Counted from the stretch's first letter, positions 40,415 to 49,569 are shown. The stretch: DNA of 64,000 nucleotides from Myxococcota bacterium (GCA_028285625.1 JANQOX010000012.1:62001-126000), one strand, 5' to 3'. Translations and numbers: made by a program. Notes: generated from the sequence alone by a model not told the origin.

Positions 40415-41335
40415 ATGAGCGACCGCCCCGAACGCACCCGCGTCTACCAGTGCCACCACTTCGACAGCACCCGCTGGGACTACTTCGACCGCCGCGCCGA
40501 CGACATCATCGTCGCCACGTCCTACAAGGCCGGCACCACCTGGACGCAGGCGATCATCGCGCACCTGTTGTTCGCCGACGGCGAGATGCCCGCCGCGCCC
40601 GCCGAGCTGTCTCCCTGGCTCGACATGCGGCTACTGCCGCTCGAGTTCGTGCTCAACGTGTTGAAGGCCCAGGAGCACCGGCGCTTCATCAAGACCCACC
40701 TGCCGCTCGACGGCATGATCTACGACGAGCGGCACAAGTACGTCTACGTGGCGCGAGATGGGCGCGACGTGTTCATGTCGCTGTGGAACCACTACCAGCA
40801 CATGCAGGACGAGACGATTCAGCACATGAACGCCCTGCGCATGCGCGTGGGCGAGGAGTTCCCGCCGCCCCCCGACGACCTGCATGCGTTCTACGACAAC
40901 TGGGTGTCGCGCGGCTGGTTCGAATGGGAGAACGACGGCTGGCCCTACTGGTCGCACCTGTACAACGTGCAGTCCTGGTGGAACTGGCGCCACATGCCGA
41001 ACATCCGCCTCGTCCACTATGCCGACCTGCTGGCCGATACCGAGGGCGAGATGCGAGCCCTCGCCGACTACCTGGAGATCTCGGTGCCCGAGTCTGCCTG
41101 GCCCGGCATCGTGAAGGCCGTGAGCTTCGACGAGATGAAGAAACAGGGCGAGCGCTACGTCCCGGGCGGCGGGGCCTTCTGGAAGGGCGGCGCCCAGACC
41201 TTCTTGAACAAGGGCACCAACGGCCGCTGGCGGGACGTGCTGAGCGACGAAGAGGTCGCGCGCTACGACGCCGCCTGCGAGCGTGCGCTCGAGCCGGACT
41301 GCCGCGCCTGGCTCGAATCGGGCGGCGCCGCCTGA
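40415..41335 (+). CDS. Sulfotransferase (cytosolic aryl/steroid type)
   Basis: A 306-residue protein. The PAPS 5'-phosphosulfate loop is ATSYKAGTTWTQAIIAHLLF (TYPKSGTTW-like) near residue 34. YVYVARDGRDVFMSLWNHY gives the 3'-phosphate-binding region, and the C-terminus has a GGAFWKGGAQTFLNKGTNGRW segment that replaces the usual RKGxxGDWK motif. It would transfer sulfate from PAPS to a hydroxyl acceptor; steroid or phenol acceptors are usual for relatives. It is followed after 2 bases by a lipase-fold gene, so the two form an operon next to the sterol cluster. Confidence 0.85.
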   Translation: MSDRPERTRVYQCHHFDSTRWDYFDRRADDIIVATSYKAGTTWTQAIIAHLLFADGEMPAAPAELSPWLDMRLLPLEFVLNVLKAQEHRRFIKTHLPLDGMIYDERHKYVYVARDGRDVFMSLWNHYQHMQDETIQHMNALRMRVGEEFPPPPDDLHAFYDNWVSRGWFEWENDGWPYWSHLYNVQSWWNWRHMPNIRLVHYADLLADTEGEMRALADYLEISVPESAWPGIVKAVSFDEMKKQGERYVPGGGAFWKGGAQTFLNKGTNGRWRDVLSDEEVARYDAACERALEPDCRAWLESGGAA

Positions 41336-41337
41336 GC

Positions 41338-42099
41338 ATGCTGAAGAAGCTGCTGCTGGGCAGCGCGCTGGCCGGGGCCGCGCTGCTGCTCTGCGGATGG
41401 CTCGCCCTTCGCTGGTATCAGGCCGGCAGCCTCGAACTCGACTTCTTCGACGACGCGATCGCGGCCTTCGAGGCCGCCGACCGTGCAGACCCGCCCGCTC
41501 CCGGCGGGATCGTCTTCGTGGGCAGCTCCAGCATCCGGCTCTGGGACACCCTCGCGCGAGACATGGCGCCCCTGCCTGTCGTCCGCCGGGGCTTCGGCGG
41601 CGCCCACATGGACCACCTGGTGCACCACGTGGACCGAATCGTGATCCCCTACCAGCCGCGCGTGGTCGTGGTCTTCGCGGGTGGCAACGACCTGGGCGCC
41701 GGCACGGGCAAGACGGCGGACTCGTACCTCGCCAAGTTCGCGGAGCTGTTGGCCCGGCTTCACGCGGACCTTCCCGAGGCGCGCGTGCTGTTCCTCTCGC
41801 TCAAGCCCACGATCCTGCGCTGGGAGCGTTGGCCCGAGGTGCGCAAGGCGAACGATGCAGTGGCCCGCCTGGCGGAAGCTGACCCGCTGCTCGAGTACGT
41901 CGACGTCGCCACGCCCATGCTCACCGCAGACGGCGAACCGCGCGGCGAGCTCTTCGTCTGGGACGGCCTGCATCTCAGCGAGTCGGGCTACGCGCTCTGG
42001 ACGGAGATCCTGCGACCCCGCCTGGCCGCGGCCTACCAAGGGGCCGGTGGCGTGGTCAGCCCAGCTCTTGCACCCGGGGGCGAAGCAGCGGGCGATTGA
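41338..42099 (+). CDS. SGNH/GDSL-family hydrolase, membrane-anchored
   Basis: A 253-residue protein with an N-terminal membrane anchor or signal sequence (KLLLGSALAGAALLLCGWLAL). SGNH blocks are visible: IVFVGSSSIRLWD (Ser), RGFGGAHMDHL (Gly), VVFAGGNDLGAG (Asn) and FVWDGLHLSESG (Asp-x-x-His). It should act as an esterase or lipase on the periplasmic side. It is coupled to the sulfotransferase upstream. Its last 44 bases overlap the convergent acetyltransferase gene. Confidence 0.85.
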   Translation: MLKKLLLGSALAGAALLLCGWLALRWYQAGSLELDFFDDAIAAFEAADRADPPAPGGIVFVGSSSIRLWDTLARDMAPLPVVRRGFGGAHMDHLVHHVDRIVIPYQPRVVVVFAGGNDLGAGTGKTADSYLAKFAELLARLHADLPEARVLFLSLKPTILRWERWPEVRKANDAVARLAEADPLLEYVDVATPMLTADGEPRGELFVWDGLHLSESGYALWTEILRPRLAAAYQGAGGVVSPALAPGGEAAGD

Positions 42100-42736
42100 G
42101 ATCGCCCAGCGCGCGCGTGGCCGTGCGATCGAGCACGGCGTCGTAGTTGCTGCGCAGGGCCGGCCACTCGTCGTCGGTGATCGCGTACCACGCCGTGTCG
42201 CGGCTCTGCTGCTTGATGATCATGTGGTTCCGGAAGAGCCCCTCGAAGCTGAACCCCAGGCGCTCGGCAGCCACGCGCGAGCGGCGATTGCGGGCGTCGC
42301 ACTTCCACTCGACGCGCCGGTAGCCGCAGTGCTCGAAGGCCTCGCGCAGCATCAGGTACGTGGTCTCGGTATTGGCTGCGGTGCGCTGGGCACTGGGCAC
42401 GTACCAGACGTTGCCGATCTCGAGCCGGCGGTTCTCGGGAACCTGGCTCATGAAGGCAGCCATGCCCACGGGCACGCCGCGGGTGCGGTCGTGCACCACC
42501 ACCGACCGCGGCTCGGTGGCGGCGGCGCGCCCGGCCATCCACACGGCCATGGCATCTGCATCGGCGAACGGGCCGTAGCCCATGTAGATCCACTGCTCGG
42601 GGTCGGCGTCGTCGCCATGGGCTGCAGCAAACAAGGCCGGCGCGTCGCGTTCGGGGTCGGGCGCGGCCAGACGCACGTAACGTCCCTCGTGCTCCTGTCG
42701 GGGCGTACCGGCGGGCTCCGCCGGAAGCTCGGCCAC
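42056..42736 (-). CDS. GNAT-family acetyltransferase (RimJ/RimL-like)
   Basis: The GTG at 42736 is chosen since it lies one base after the stop of the dehydrogenase gene. The 226-residue protein has the RimJ/RimL pattern: GRYVRLAAPDPERDAPAL at the start, IGNVWYVPSAQRTAANTE (acetyl-CoA loop area) and RVEWKCDARNRRSRVAAERL near the end. Such proteins N-acetylate proteins, peptides or small amines. It is the last gene of the minus-strand sterol operon and may be a passenger. The 3' end overlaps the SGNH gene on the other strand. Confidence 0.85.
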   Translation of the reverse strand: MAELPAEPAGTPRQEHEGRYVRLAAPDPERDAPALFAAAHGDDADPEQWIYMGYGPFADADAMAVWMAGRAAATEPRSVVVHDRTRGVPVGMAAFMSQVPENRRLEIGNVWYVPSAQRTAANTETTYLMLREAFEHCGYRRVEWKCDARNRRSRVAAERLGFSFEGLFRNHMIIKQQSRDTAWYAITDDEWPALRSNYDAVLDRTATRALGDLNRPLLRPRVQELG

Positions 42737-42737
42737 G

Positions 42738-43859
42738 CTAGAACCCGAGCGCGCCGGCGAGCTGGGCGCGATGGTCGGTGGCGTCACCGTACAGCACGTC
42801 GCTCGACTGCCAGCGCTTGTAGTAGAGGTGGGCGTCGTACTCCCAGGTGAATCCCACGCCGCCGTGGATCTGGATGTTCTGCTCGCTCGCCAGCCGCAGG
42901 GCATCGCCGCAGACCGACTTGGCCAGGTGCGCGGCCTCGTCGAGATCGGCGCCATCCTCGTCCGCCACCCAGAGCGCCCAGTAGGCGATGCTGCGGGCCA
43001 GCTCGAGCTCGAGCAGGATGTCCGCGGCCTTGTGCTTGATCGCCTGGAAGCTCCCGATCGCCCGCGCGAACTGCCGGCGCGCCTTGGCGTAGTCCACGGC
43101 CATGGCCAGTGCTCGGTCGGCGGCACCGGTCATCTCCGCGCCGAGCAGGATGCACGCGTGGGCGCGCGCCCGGGCCAGCACCGCCGCGCCGGCGTCGGGA
43201 GCCCCGAGCCGCTCGGCCGCCGCCCCCTCGAAGGCGACGCAGGCCTGACGCCGAAGGGGATCGGTCGTCTCTACGGGCTCCACGCGGACACCAGGGGCAT
43301 CGGCGCGTACCAGGCAGGCGACGAGACCCTCGTCCCCCGCGCTTCCGGCTTCGCGCGCCGCCACGAGAAAGAAGCTCGCCGCCTGGCCGTCAGCCACGAA
43401 TGTTTTGGTGCCGGTCACGCGCAGCGCGTCGCCCTCGGGCGCAGAGATGGTCGCGATGCCCTCGGCATCCCATCCTCCGCCCGCCTCGACCCAGGCCAGC
43501 GCCCCGATCTCGCTGCCGTCGGCCAGGCCGGCGAGCAGCGGATGGTCGGCACCCGCCACCGAAGCGATGGCGAGCGACGTCACAGCACTCGAGAGGTAGG
43601 GGCCGGGCAGCAGTACGCGGCCCATTTCTTCGACGACGATGCCGAGCTCGAGAAAGCCGAAGCCCTGCCCCCCGCACGACTCGGGCAGGTGCACGCCCAT
43701 CAGCCCGAGCTGCTCGGCCATCTCCTTCCAGAGCGCGACGTCGTAGCCGAGCGGCCCCTCGATCGCCTTGCGCACCTCGCCCGACGGCGCGCGCTCGGCG
43801 AAGAAGCGCGCGAGCGTTTCGCGAAACGCGTCCTGCTCTTCGGAGAAGGCGAAGTCCAT
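42738..43859 (-). CDS. Acyl-CoA dehydrogenase
   Basis: A 373-residue acyl-CoA dehydrogenase beginning MDFAFSEEQDAFRETLARFF, with HLPESCGGQGFGFLELGIVV and the C-terminal IHGGVGFTWEYDAHLYYKR. The IHGGxGFTWExDxHLYxKR form is found in dehydrogenases of branched and steroid-type substrates. The gene sits 6 bases after the acyl-CoA ligase gene, forming a ligase-dehydrogenase step at the end of the sterol operon. No second adjacent subunit gene is present, unlike the two pairs elsewhere. Confidence 0.85.
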   Translation of the reverse strand: MDFAFSEEQDAFRETLARFFAERAPSGEVRKAIEGPLGYDVALWKEMAEQLGLMGVHLPESCGGQGFGFLELGIVVEEMGRVLLPGPYLSSAVTSLAIASVAGADHPLLAGLADGSEIGALAWVEAGGGWDAEGIATISAPEGDALRVTGTKTFVADGQAASFFLVAAREAGSAGDEGLVACLVRADAPGVRVEPVETTDPLRRQACVAFEGAAAERLGAPDAGAAVLARARAHACILLGAEMTGAADRALAMAVDYAKARRQFARAIGSFQAIKHKAADILLELELARSIAYWALWVADEDGADLDEAAHLAKSVCGDALRLASEQNIQIHGGVGFTWEYDAHLYYKRWQSSDVLYGDATDHRAQLAGALGF

Positions 43860-43865
43860 GCCCGG

Positions 43866-45416
43866 CTAGATCGCTTTCTCGCGCCCTTCCCAGTAGGGAT
43901 CGCGGAGCTTGCGCTTGTAGAGCTTGCCGTTCGGATCGCGCGGCATCTCGTCGGTGTAGTCGATCGAGCGCGGCGTCTTGTACTTGGCCAGGCGCTCCTT
44001 GCAGAAGGCCAGGATGTCCTCGGTGAGCGCCTCGCCGGGCTCGACCCCGGCGATCGGCTCGATCACCGCCTTCACCTCTTCGCCCCAGTCGTCGTGCGGG
44101 ATGCCGAACACCGCCACGTCCGCCACCTTGGGGTGCGTCTGCAGCGCGCTCTCGATCTCGGCCGGGTAGATGTTGACCCCGCCCGAGATGATCATGTCGG
44201 CCTTGCGATCGCAGAGGAACAGATACCCGTCTTCGTCGAGGTAGCCGATGTCGCCCACGGTGAAGTAGTTGCCGCGGCGGGCCTTCTCGGTCTTCTCCTT
44301 GTCCTTGTGATACTCGAAGTCGGCCTGGCCGCGCAGCATGTAGACCGTGCCCGGCGTGCCGGTCGGGCAGTCGTTGCCCTCTTCGTCGAAGATGCGCACC
44401 TCGGCGTTCGTCCAGGCCTTGCCCACCGTGCCGGGCTTCTTGCGCCACTCCTCGGGAGAGACGATGGTGCCGCCCCCCTCGGTGGCGGCGTAGTACTCCC
44501 AGATGCTGTCGCCCCACCAGTCGAGCATCTGCTGCTTCACCTCGACCGGGCAGGGGGCGGCTGCGTGGATCATCGTGCGGGTGGACGAGCAGTCGTAGCG
44601 ACCGCGCACGTCCTCGGGCAGCTGCAGCAGCCGGTTGAACTGCGTGGGCACCATGTGGCTGGTGGTGACCCGCCAGGTCTCGATGAGCCGGAGCATGTCT
44701 TCGGGGCGCCACTTGTCCATGAGCACGACCGCGTGGCCCAGATGCATGGACGAGCCCGCGAACATCAACACCGCCGTGTGATAGAGCGGCGAGCCCGTGA
44801 TGTGCACGTTGCCCGCCTCGGGCTGGATGCCGAACATCTGGTGGAAGCCCGTGAACATCGCGCCGACGATGTCGGGATCGAGCGGCGCCAGCGGCCGGCG
44901 CACGCCCTTGGGCCGGCCGGTGGTGCCCGAGGTGTAGTTCATCACGGCGCCCGCGGTGCGGTCCTCGGGCGTGTCGCCCGACTGGCCTTCGGCCAGCTCC
45001 GCAAGGGGCCGGAAGCCGGGTAGCGCACCCACTGCGAAGCGGTGGCTCTCGGGAATCGCAATCTCGGTGGTGGCAGGCACCACCGCCTCGGCAAAGCGCT
45101 CGCTCGCCACGAGCACCTTGGCCTCGGAGTCGTTCACGATGTACGCGATCTCGGGGCCGGCCAGGTGGTTGTTGATGGGGACCAGGTAGAACCCGCCCTG
45201 AAAGCAGGCCAGGTAGAGCTCGAGGAACGGCTGGCCGTTCTCGAGCACGACCGCGACCACATCACCACCCTCGAGTCCGAGGGCGCGCAGGCCGCGCAGC
45301 GTGCGATTCGACGCCGCGGCCAACTCGCCGCGGGTCACCGACTTCTCGTCGGGCGTCACCAGGGCCAGGGCGTCGGGCTCGGCCGCCGCCATCTTCCAGA
45401 AACCGAGATCTGCCAT
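43866..45416 (-). CDS. Acyl-CoA ligase (ANL superfamily)
   Basis: A 516-residue AMP-binding enzyme; the start at 45416 follows GAGAGGA. The P-loop is NYTSGTTGRPKGVRRPL near residue 160, the adenylate motif is EYYAATEGGG, and the C-terminal lysine region is DPNGKLYKRKLRDPYW. It activates a carboxylic acid as acyl-AMP and then the CoA ester. It is clearly different from the FadD19-like ligase at 11278 and more like the general FadD/FadD17-type ligases. In this operon it may activate a shortened side chain or ring-derived acid. Confidence 0.85.
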   Translation of the reverse strand: MADLGFWKMAAAEPDALALVTPDEKSVTRGELAAASNRTLRGLRALGLEGGDVVAVVLENGQPFLELYLACFQGGFYLVPINNHLAGPEIAYIVNDSEAKVLVASERFAEAVVPATTEIAIPESHRFAVGALPGFRPLAELAEGQSGDTPEDRTAGAVMNYTSGTTGRPKGVRRPLAPLDPDIVGAMFTGFHQMFGIQPEAGNVHITGSPLYHTAVLMFAGSSMHLGHAVVLMDKWRPEDMLRLIETWRVTTSHMVPTQFNRLLQLPEDVRGRYDCSSTRTMIHAAAPCPVEVKQQMLDWWGDSIWEYYAATEGGGTIVSPEEWRKKPGTVGKAWTNAEVRIFDEEGNDCPTGTPGTVYMLRGQADFEYHKDKEKTEKARRGNYFTVGDIGYLDEDGYLFLCDRKADMIISGGVNIYPAEIESALQTHPKVADVAVFGIPHDDWGEEVKAVIEPIAGVEPGEALTEDILAFCKERLAKYKTPRSIDYTDEMPRDPNGKLYKRKLRDPYWEGREKAI

Positions 45417-45462
45417 GGGGTCCTCTCGAAAGGCGGCGCGGCGCGCAGCCGCACGAAGCCTC

Positions 45463-46620
45463 TTAGGGCTTGTCGCTGCCCACGATCCAGGTGGAGTAGT
45501 ACTGGCTGCCGCCGCCGTAGGCGTGGCCCAGCGCCTTTCGGGCACCGTCGACCTGGTGCTCGCCGGCCTGGCCACGCACCTGCATCGCCGCCTCGGCGAA
45601 GCGCAGCAGGCCCGACGCGCCGATCGGATTCGACGACAGCACGCCGCCCGACGGGTTGATGGGCATGTCGCCGTCCATCGCCGTGGCGCCCTCGTAGGTC
45701 ATCTTCCAGCCCTCGTTGGTGGGGGCGAAGAGCATGCCCTCCATCCACATGGGCTCGAACCACGAGAACGGCACGTAGATCTCGGCCACGTCGATCTGCT
45801 GGCGCGGGTTCGTGATGCCGGCCTTCTCGTACAGCGCCTTCGCGTTGTCGAGGCTCGCGCGCGGAATCACCTGGTCGCGGCCGGCGAACATCGTCGGCTC
45901 GCTGCGCATGGCGGTGGCGTGCACCCACGCGGGCCGGGTCGGCGCCTGCTCGGCGAGCCTCTCGCTCGACAGCACCATCGCGCACGCGCCGTCGGAGGAC
46001 GGGCACGTCTCGAGATACCGGATCGGATCCCAGAGCATCGGGGACTGCTCGATCTGCTCGAACGTCACGTCCGGAATCTGCAGGTGTGCATACGGGTTCT
46101 TGAGCGCGTTCAGCCGGTCCTTGAGCGCCACCCGGATGCCCGTGTCGTCGGGCGCACCCGAGCGGCGGATGTAGCCGCGGATCAGCGGTGCGAAGTAGCC
46201 GCCTGCGCCGGCGACGACCGCGACGCTGAACGGCATCGAGATCGTGAGCGCCCACATCGCGTTGCTCTCGCTCTGCTTTTCCCACGCGACGCAGAGCACA
46301 CGGTCGTGGATGCCGGCCTGGACCAGGCTCGCGGCCACGATGCCGGTCGAGCCGCCCACGCTCCCCGCGGTGTGCACGCGCAGCATCGGCTTCATCGCGC
46401 CACCGAGCGCCTCGGCGAGGAAGAGCTCCGGCATCATCACGCCCTCGAACAGGTCGGGCGCCTTGCCGATCACGACCGCGTCGATGTCCTTCCAGGTGAG
46501 CTGCGCATCCTCGAGCGCGCGTTCTGCGGCCTCGCGCAGCAGCCCCGCCATCGACACGTCCGTGCGTGCGGCGCGGTGCTCCGTCTGCCCGATTCCCACG
46601 ACTCCGCAAAGCTCGGCCAT
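45463..46620 (-). CDS. SCP-x-type thiolase/aldolase-family protein (Ltp3-like)
   Basis: A 385-residue thiolase-fold protein starting MAELCGVVGIGQTEH. It has SVGGSTGIVAASLVQAG where degradative thiolases carry the nucleophilic Cys in a C-x-S motif; here the position reads AGSVGGS, so a Cys-dependent thiolysis is doubtful. Proteins like this (Ltp family) include steroid side-chain retro-aldolases. The set DUF35-DUF35-Ltp-Ltp resembles Rv3521-Rv3522-Rv3523 of M. tuberculosis. The stop of the preceding gene touches its start. The cleavage substrate is unknown. Confidence 0.75.
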   Translation of the reverse strand: MAELCGVVGIGQTEHRAARTDVSMAGLLREAAERALEDAQLTWKDIDAVVIGKAPDLFEGVMMPELFLAEALGGAMKPMLRVHTAGSVGGSTGIVAASLVQAGIHDRVLCVAWEKQSESNAMWALTISMPFSVAVVAGAGGYFAPLIRGYIRRSGAPDDTGIRVALKDRLNALKNPYAHLQIPDVTFEQIEQSPMLWDPIRYLETCPSSDGACAMVLSSERLAEQAPTRPAWVHATAMRSEPTMFAGRDQVIPRASLDNAKALYEKAGITNPRQQIDVAEIYVPFSWFEPMWMEGMLFAPTNEGWKMTYEGATAMDGDMPINPSGGVLSSNPIGASGLLRFAEAAMQVRGQAGEHQVDGARKALGHAYGGGSQYYSTWIVGSDKP

Positions 46621-47676
46621 CTAGCGGCCCTCCATGGCGCACACGAGGTTCTGCTGCAGACACGGACCCGAAGTCGCGTGCCCGAGCGCGGTCGCAGCGC
46701 TCCCGTCGTGGATCCGCGCCGCGGCCTCACCGAGGCGGATCAGCCCGGCGGCCATCATCGGGTTCGCGGCGAGGGCTCCGCCCGACGGGTTCACGTCGGT
46801 GCTGCTGCCGATCCCGATGGCCTGCTCCAGCAGGATCTCCTGGTGGCTGAAGGGCCCGTGCAGCTCGGCCACGTCGAGCTTCGCCGCGTCGACACCGGCG
46901 CGCCGCGCGGCCTCCGCGGTCGAGCGCGACTCCGTGAGCGGCCGGACGCCGAGGTCCATCGGCTCCATGATGTGCGCGAAACCCGTGATCCAGGCCGGGC
47001 GCTCGCAGTGCTGGCGCGCCTTCTCTCCGGCCACCAGGACCATCGCGGCCGCGCCGTCAGAGATGGGCGAGCAGTCGTGCTTGTGCAGCGGCGACACGAA
47101 GGTCGGCTCCGCGAGCAGCTTCTCCCGATCCACGTCGCCCGAGAGCTGCGCGTTCGGGTTGCTCTTCGCGTTCGCCCGGCTGCGCACCACCGCGTCCGCC
47201 ATCTGCTCGGCCGTGACGGCACCCGTTTCGAGGCACTGGCGCGCCTGCAGCGCGGCCATCGAGACGGCGTCCGGCCAGAGCGGCGTCTGGTAGTACGGGT
47301 CGAGCTGCATGGCCATGACCTCGGGCAGGTCGCCGAGGGAGCACTTGCTGAAGCCGTAGACCAGCGCGCTGTCCGCATAGCCCATCTGGATCTTCACCCA
47401 GGCCTCGTAGAGCGCCCAGGCGCCGTCCATCTCCACGTGCGACTCGGAGACGGGCGGCCACGCTCCCACCGCGTCGAGGCCCGCGACGAACGCGAACGAC
47501 TGGCCCGCCAGGTAGTCCGAGCTGCCCGAGCAGATGAAGTCGAACTCGCCCTTCGGGATGCCGGATGCTTCCCTCACCTCGGCCACGACCGGCATCAGGA
47601 TCTCGACCTCGTTCCGCTGCGTGTCGCTGCGGACGCTCGGCGACTGTGCAAAGGCGACGATGGCGACGTCTCGCAT
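46621..47676 (-). CDS. SCP-x-type thiolase/aldolase-family protein (Ltp4-like)
   Basis: A 351-residue thiolase-fold protein: MRDVAIVAFAQSPSVRSD at the start, FDFICSGSSDYLAGQSFAFV, and PHNP-type VNPSGGALAANPMMAAGL near the end. It forms a consecutive pair with the 385-residue protein; in the Ltp3/Ltp4 family the two subunits are adjacent genes. Its start codon overlaps the stop of the upstream DUF35 gene (TGATG), so partner subunits are probably made together. The role is inferred as part of an aldolase or thiolase complex with DUF35 chaperone-like subunits. Confidence 0.75.
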   Translation of the reverse strand: MRDVAIVAFAQSPSVRSDTQRNEVEILMPVVAEVREASGIPKGEFDFICSGSSDYLAGQSFAFVAGLDAVGAWPPVSESHVEMDGAWALYEAWVKIQMGYADSALVYGFSKCSLGDLPEVMAMQLDPYYQTPLWPDAVSMAALQARQCLETGAVTAEQMADAVVRSRANAKSNPNAQLSGDVDREKLLAEPTFVSPLHKHDCSPISDGAAAMVLVAGEKARQHCERPAWITGFAHIMEPMDLGVRPLTESRSTAEAARRAGVDAAKLDVAELHGPFSHQEILLEQAIGIGSSTDVNPSGGALAANPMMAAGLIRLGEAAARIHDGSAATALGHATSGPCLQQNLVCAMEGR

Positions 47677-48176
47677 CAGAGGTGGTCCTTGTAGGAGTCG
47701 AACGGGGCGTCGGGCTCCCCGGTCGGACGGAAGTGGGTGACGTTCTGCATGGACGCGGTCCACTGGTCCTTCGGCAGCCACACGGCCTCGACCCGCATGC
47801 CCATCCGGACCTCCTCGAGCGGGCACTCGTCGAGCACGTGCATGAGGTGGCTGTCGGCCCCGTCGAGCAGCACGCTGATCGCCGCGAAGGGCGGCTCCAC
47901 CGACAGGTTCGCGGACGGGATGCGCACGATCGAGAATGAGATCAGGGTTCCCTTGTCCGAGACCTCGACGGTGTCCGGACCGGTGGGAACGCCGTGCTTC
48001 GGGCTCGAGCCCCGCGAGGCCACATAGACCAAGCCATCCACCGGACAGCGCTGTCCCAGGAACTTCCCCTGCTCGACGCCCTTCAGGAAGCGAGTCGCCG
48101 CCTGACCCGCGGTGTACGTGTAGTCGAGCTCCACGGGCGTCTGGACGATCTCGACGGGACCCTTCTCGTCAGCCAT
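47676..48176 (-). CDS. DUF35 OB-fold protein, zinc cysteines mostly lost
   Basis: A 166-residue DUF35 protein: an N-terminal helical part, the rubredoxin-like hook region GKFLGQRCPVDGLVYVASRG, then an OB fold (GTLISFSIVRIPSANLSVEP). Normal DUF35 proteins have two C-x2-C pairs; here only one Cys remains, so no zinc site is expected. DUF35 proteins are required partners of Ltp/SCP-x thiolases and aldolases such as Ltp2-ChsH2. It lies between another DUF35 gene and the Ltp pair. Confidence 0.8.
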   Translation of the reverse strand: MADEKGPVEIVQTPVELDYTYTAGQAATRFLKGVEQGKFLGQRCPVDGLVYVASRGSSPKHGVPTGPDTVEVSDKGTLISFSIVRIPSANLSVEPPFAAISVLLDGADSHLMHVLDECPLEEVRMGMRVEAVWLPKDQWTASMQNVTHFRPTGEPDAPFDSYKDHL

Positions 48177-48178
48177 GC

Positions 48179-48634
48179 CTAAGCCTCCGGCTCGAAGCAG
48201 CGGATGTCGGTGATGTGGCCGACGCGCTCGTCGGCCAGCTTCGCGGTGACTCGCATCCCGGTGCGGATCGCGTCCTCGCGGCCGCAGTCGATCGCGTGCA
48301 GCAGCGGCGTGTCCGCGCCGTCGAGCTTGATCAGCGCGTACGCGAAGGGCCGATCGCACGGCTGCTTCGCGCGCGGCTCGCTCACCCAGGCCCAGCTCAC
48401 GACCTCGCCTCCGGGCCCGACCTCGACCATCTCGGAGATGGCGGCCGCGGTGTCGGGGTCGTACTCCTTCGGCGGGCACATCACGCTGCCGTCCTCGCGG
48501 CGCACGCCGAGGATCTTCCCCTCGTCGCGCAGCGCGGTGAAGAAGCGGCCCATTACCGGGCCCACCGAACGCTTGTATGTGTACTGGAGCTTGTGGGGCG
48601 CGGTGAGCGCCTCGACGAGCTGTGCTTCGCTCAT
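48179..48634 (-). CDS. DUF35 OB-fold protein, zinc cysteines lost
   Basis: A 151-residue protein; a GGAGG site precedes the start at 48634. The hook region GKILGVRREDGSVMCPPKEY has lost the C-x2-C pairs, and the OB fold follows (GGEVVSWAWVSEP... FAYALIKLDGAD). It is 2 bases from the next DUF35 gene. Mycobacterial Rv3521, as I recall it, is about twice this length with two such domains, so these two genes may be its split equivalent. They are likely partners of the Ltp3/Ltp4-like proteins. Confidence 0.75.
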   Translation of the reverse strand: MSEAQLVEALTAPHKLQYTYKRSVGPVMGRFFTALRDEGKILGVRREDGSVMCPPKEYDPDTAAAISEMVEVGPGGEVVSWAWVSEPRAKQPCDRPFAYALIKLDGADTPLLHAIDCGREDAIRTGMRVTAKLADERVGHITDIRCFEPEA

Positions 48635-48648
48635 CTTCCCTCCTGTCT

Positions 48649-49569
48649 TCAGGCCATCGGTAGCGTGTAGGAGTCTTCGATGGGCTGCTTGCCCTCGAAG
48701 AACGGCCCCAGCACGCCGTTCAGGTTCTCGAGCGTCCACGGCTCGTCGTTCTCGTGATCGAGCGCGGGCTGCGGCGGCGCGTAGACCCGCACGTGCTTGC
48801 CCCAGACCTGGATCAGGTTGCCCGACACGTTGTGCGCGTGCGGCGACGCGAGCCACGACACGAGCGGCCCGATGTGCTCGGGCGAGAAGGTGTCGAACCC
48901 CTCCTCCGGCTTCTCGAAGATCGCGGCCCACGGGCCCGAATCGGTCATGCGCGTGCGCGCGCGCGGCAGGATCACGTTTGCGGTCGCCCCGAAGCGCTGC
49001 ACCTCGCGCGCGGCCGACAGCGTCAGGTGCGTGATCGCCGCCTTCGCGGCCGCGTAGTTCGGCTGCCCGAGGTTGCCCATCAGGAACGCGTCGGACGCGG
49101 TGCTGATCAGCCGCCCGTAGAGCGGCTCGCCGCCGGACTCCTTCGACTTCGTGCGCCAGAAGTCCATCGTGTGCTTGATCATCTGGAAGTGACCCTTCAC
49201 GTGGACGCGGATCACGGAGTCGAACTGATCCTCGGTCATCTTCACGATCATGCCGTCGCGCGAGAAGCCGGCGTTGTTGACCATGATGTTCAGGTCGCCG
49301 AACGTGTCGACGGCCTTGCGCACGATGGACGCAGCCGCGTCCCAGTCCGCGACGTCGCCGAACGCGGTCACGGCCTTGCCACCGGCGGCTTCGATCTCCT
49401 GCACGACGGACTGCGCCGGGCCCTCGTCTGCGCCGGTGCCATCGGCCCGCGTGCCGAGGTCGTTCACCACCACCGACGCGCCGTGCCTTGCCAACTCGAG
49501 CGCCTCGACCCGGCCGAGCCCCTGCCCGGCGCCGGTGACGATCGCGACCTTCCCGTCCAACACTCCCAT
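48649..49569 (-). CDS. hsd4A: Short-chain dehydrogenase, Hsd4A/MFE-2-like
   Basis: A 306-residue SDR of the long peroxisomal-MFE-2 type: VTGAGQGLGRVEALELARHG (NAD loop), NNAGFSRDGMIVKM, STASDAFLMGNLGQPNYAAAK (Ser-Tyr-Lys catalytic set) and VILPRARTRMT. The extended C-terminus (LNGVLGPFFEGKQPIEDSYT) matches what I recall of Rv3502c/Hsd4A. Such enzymes oxidise the beta-hydroxyacyl-CoA formed in sterol side-chain beta-oxidation and sometimes the 17-beta-hydroxyl. It lies directly downstream of the FadA5-like thiolase, as expected for that cycle. Confidence 0.8.
   Translation of the reverse strand: MGVLDGKVAIVTGAGQGLGRVEALELARHGASVVVNDLGTRADGTGADEGPAQSVVQEIEAAGGKAVTAFGDVADWDAAASIVRKAVDTFGDLNIMVNNAGFSRDGMIVKMTEDQFDSVIRVHVKGHFQMIKHTMDFWRTKSKESGGEPLYGRLISTASDAFLMGNLGQPNYAAAKAAITHLTLSAAREVQRFGATANVILPRARTRMTDSGPWAAIFEKPEEGFDTFSPEHIGPLVSWLASPHAHNVSGNLIQVWGKHVRVYAPPQPALDHENDEPWTLENLNGVLGPFFEGKQPIEDSYTLPMA

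Noticed and set aside
42771..47694. Long plus-strand open frames of 750 and 797 codons opposite the sterol operon
   Set aside because: They mirror the third-position GC of the minus-strand dehydrogenase, ligase and thiolase genes and show no domain motifs or ribosome sites.
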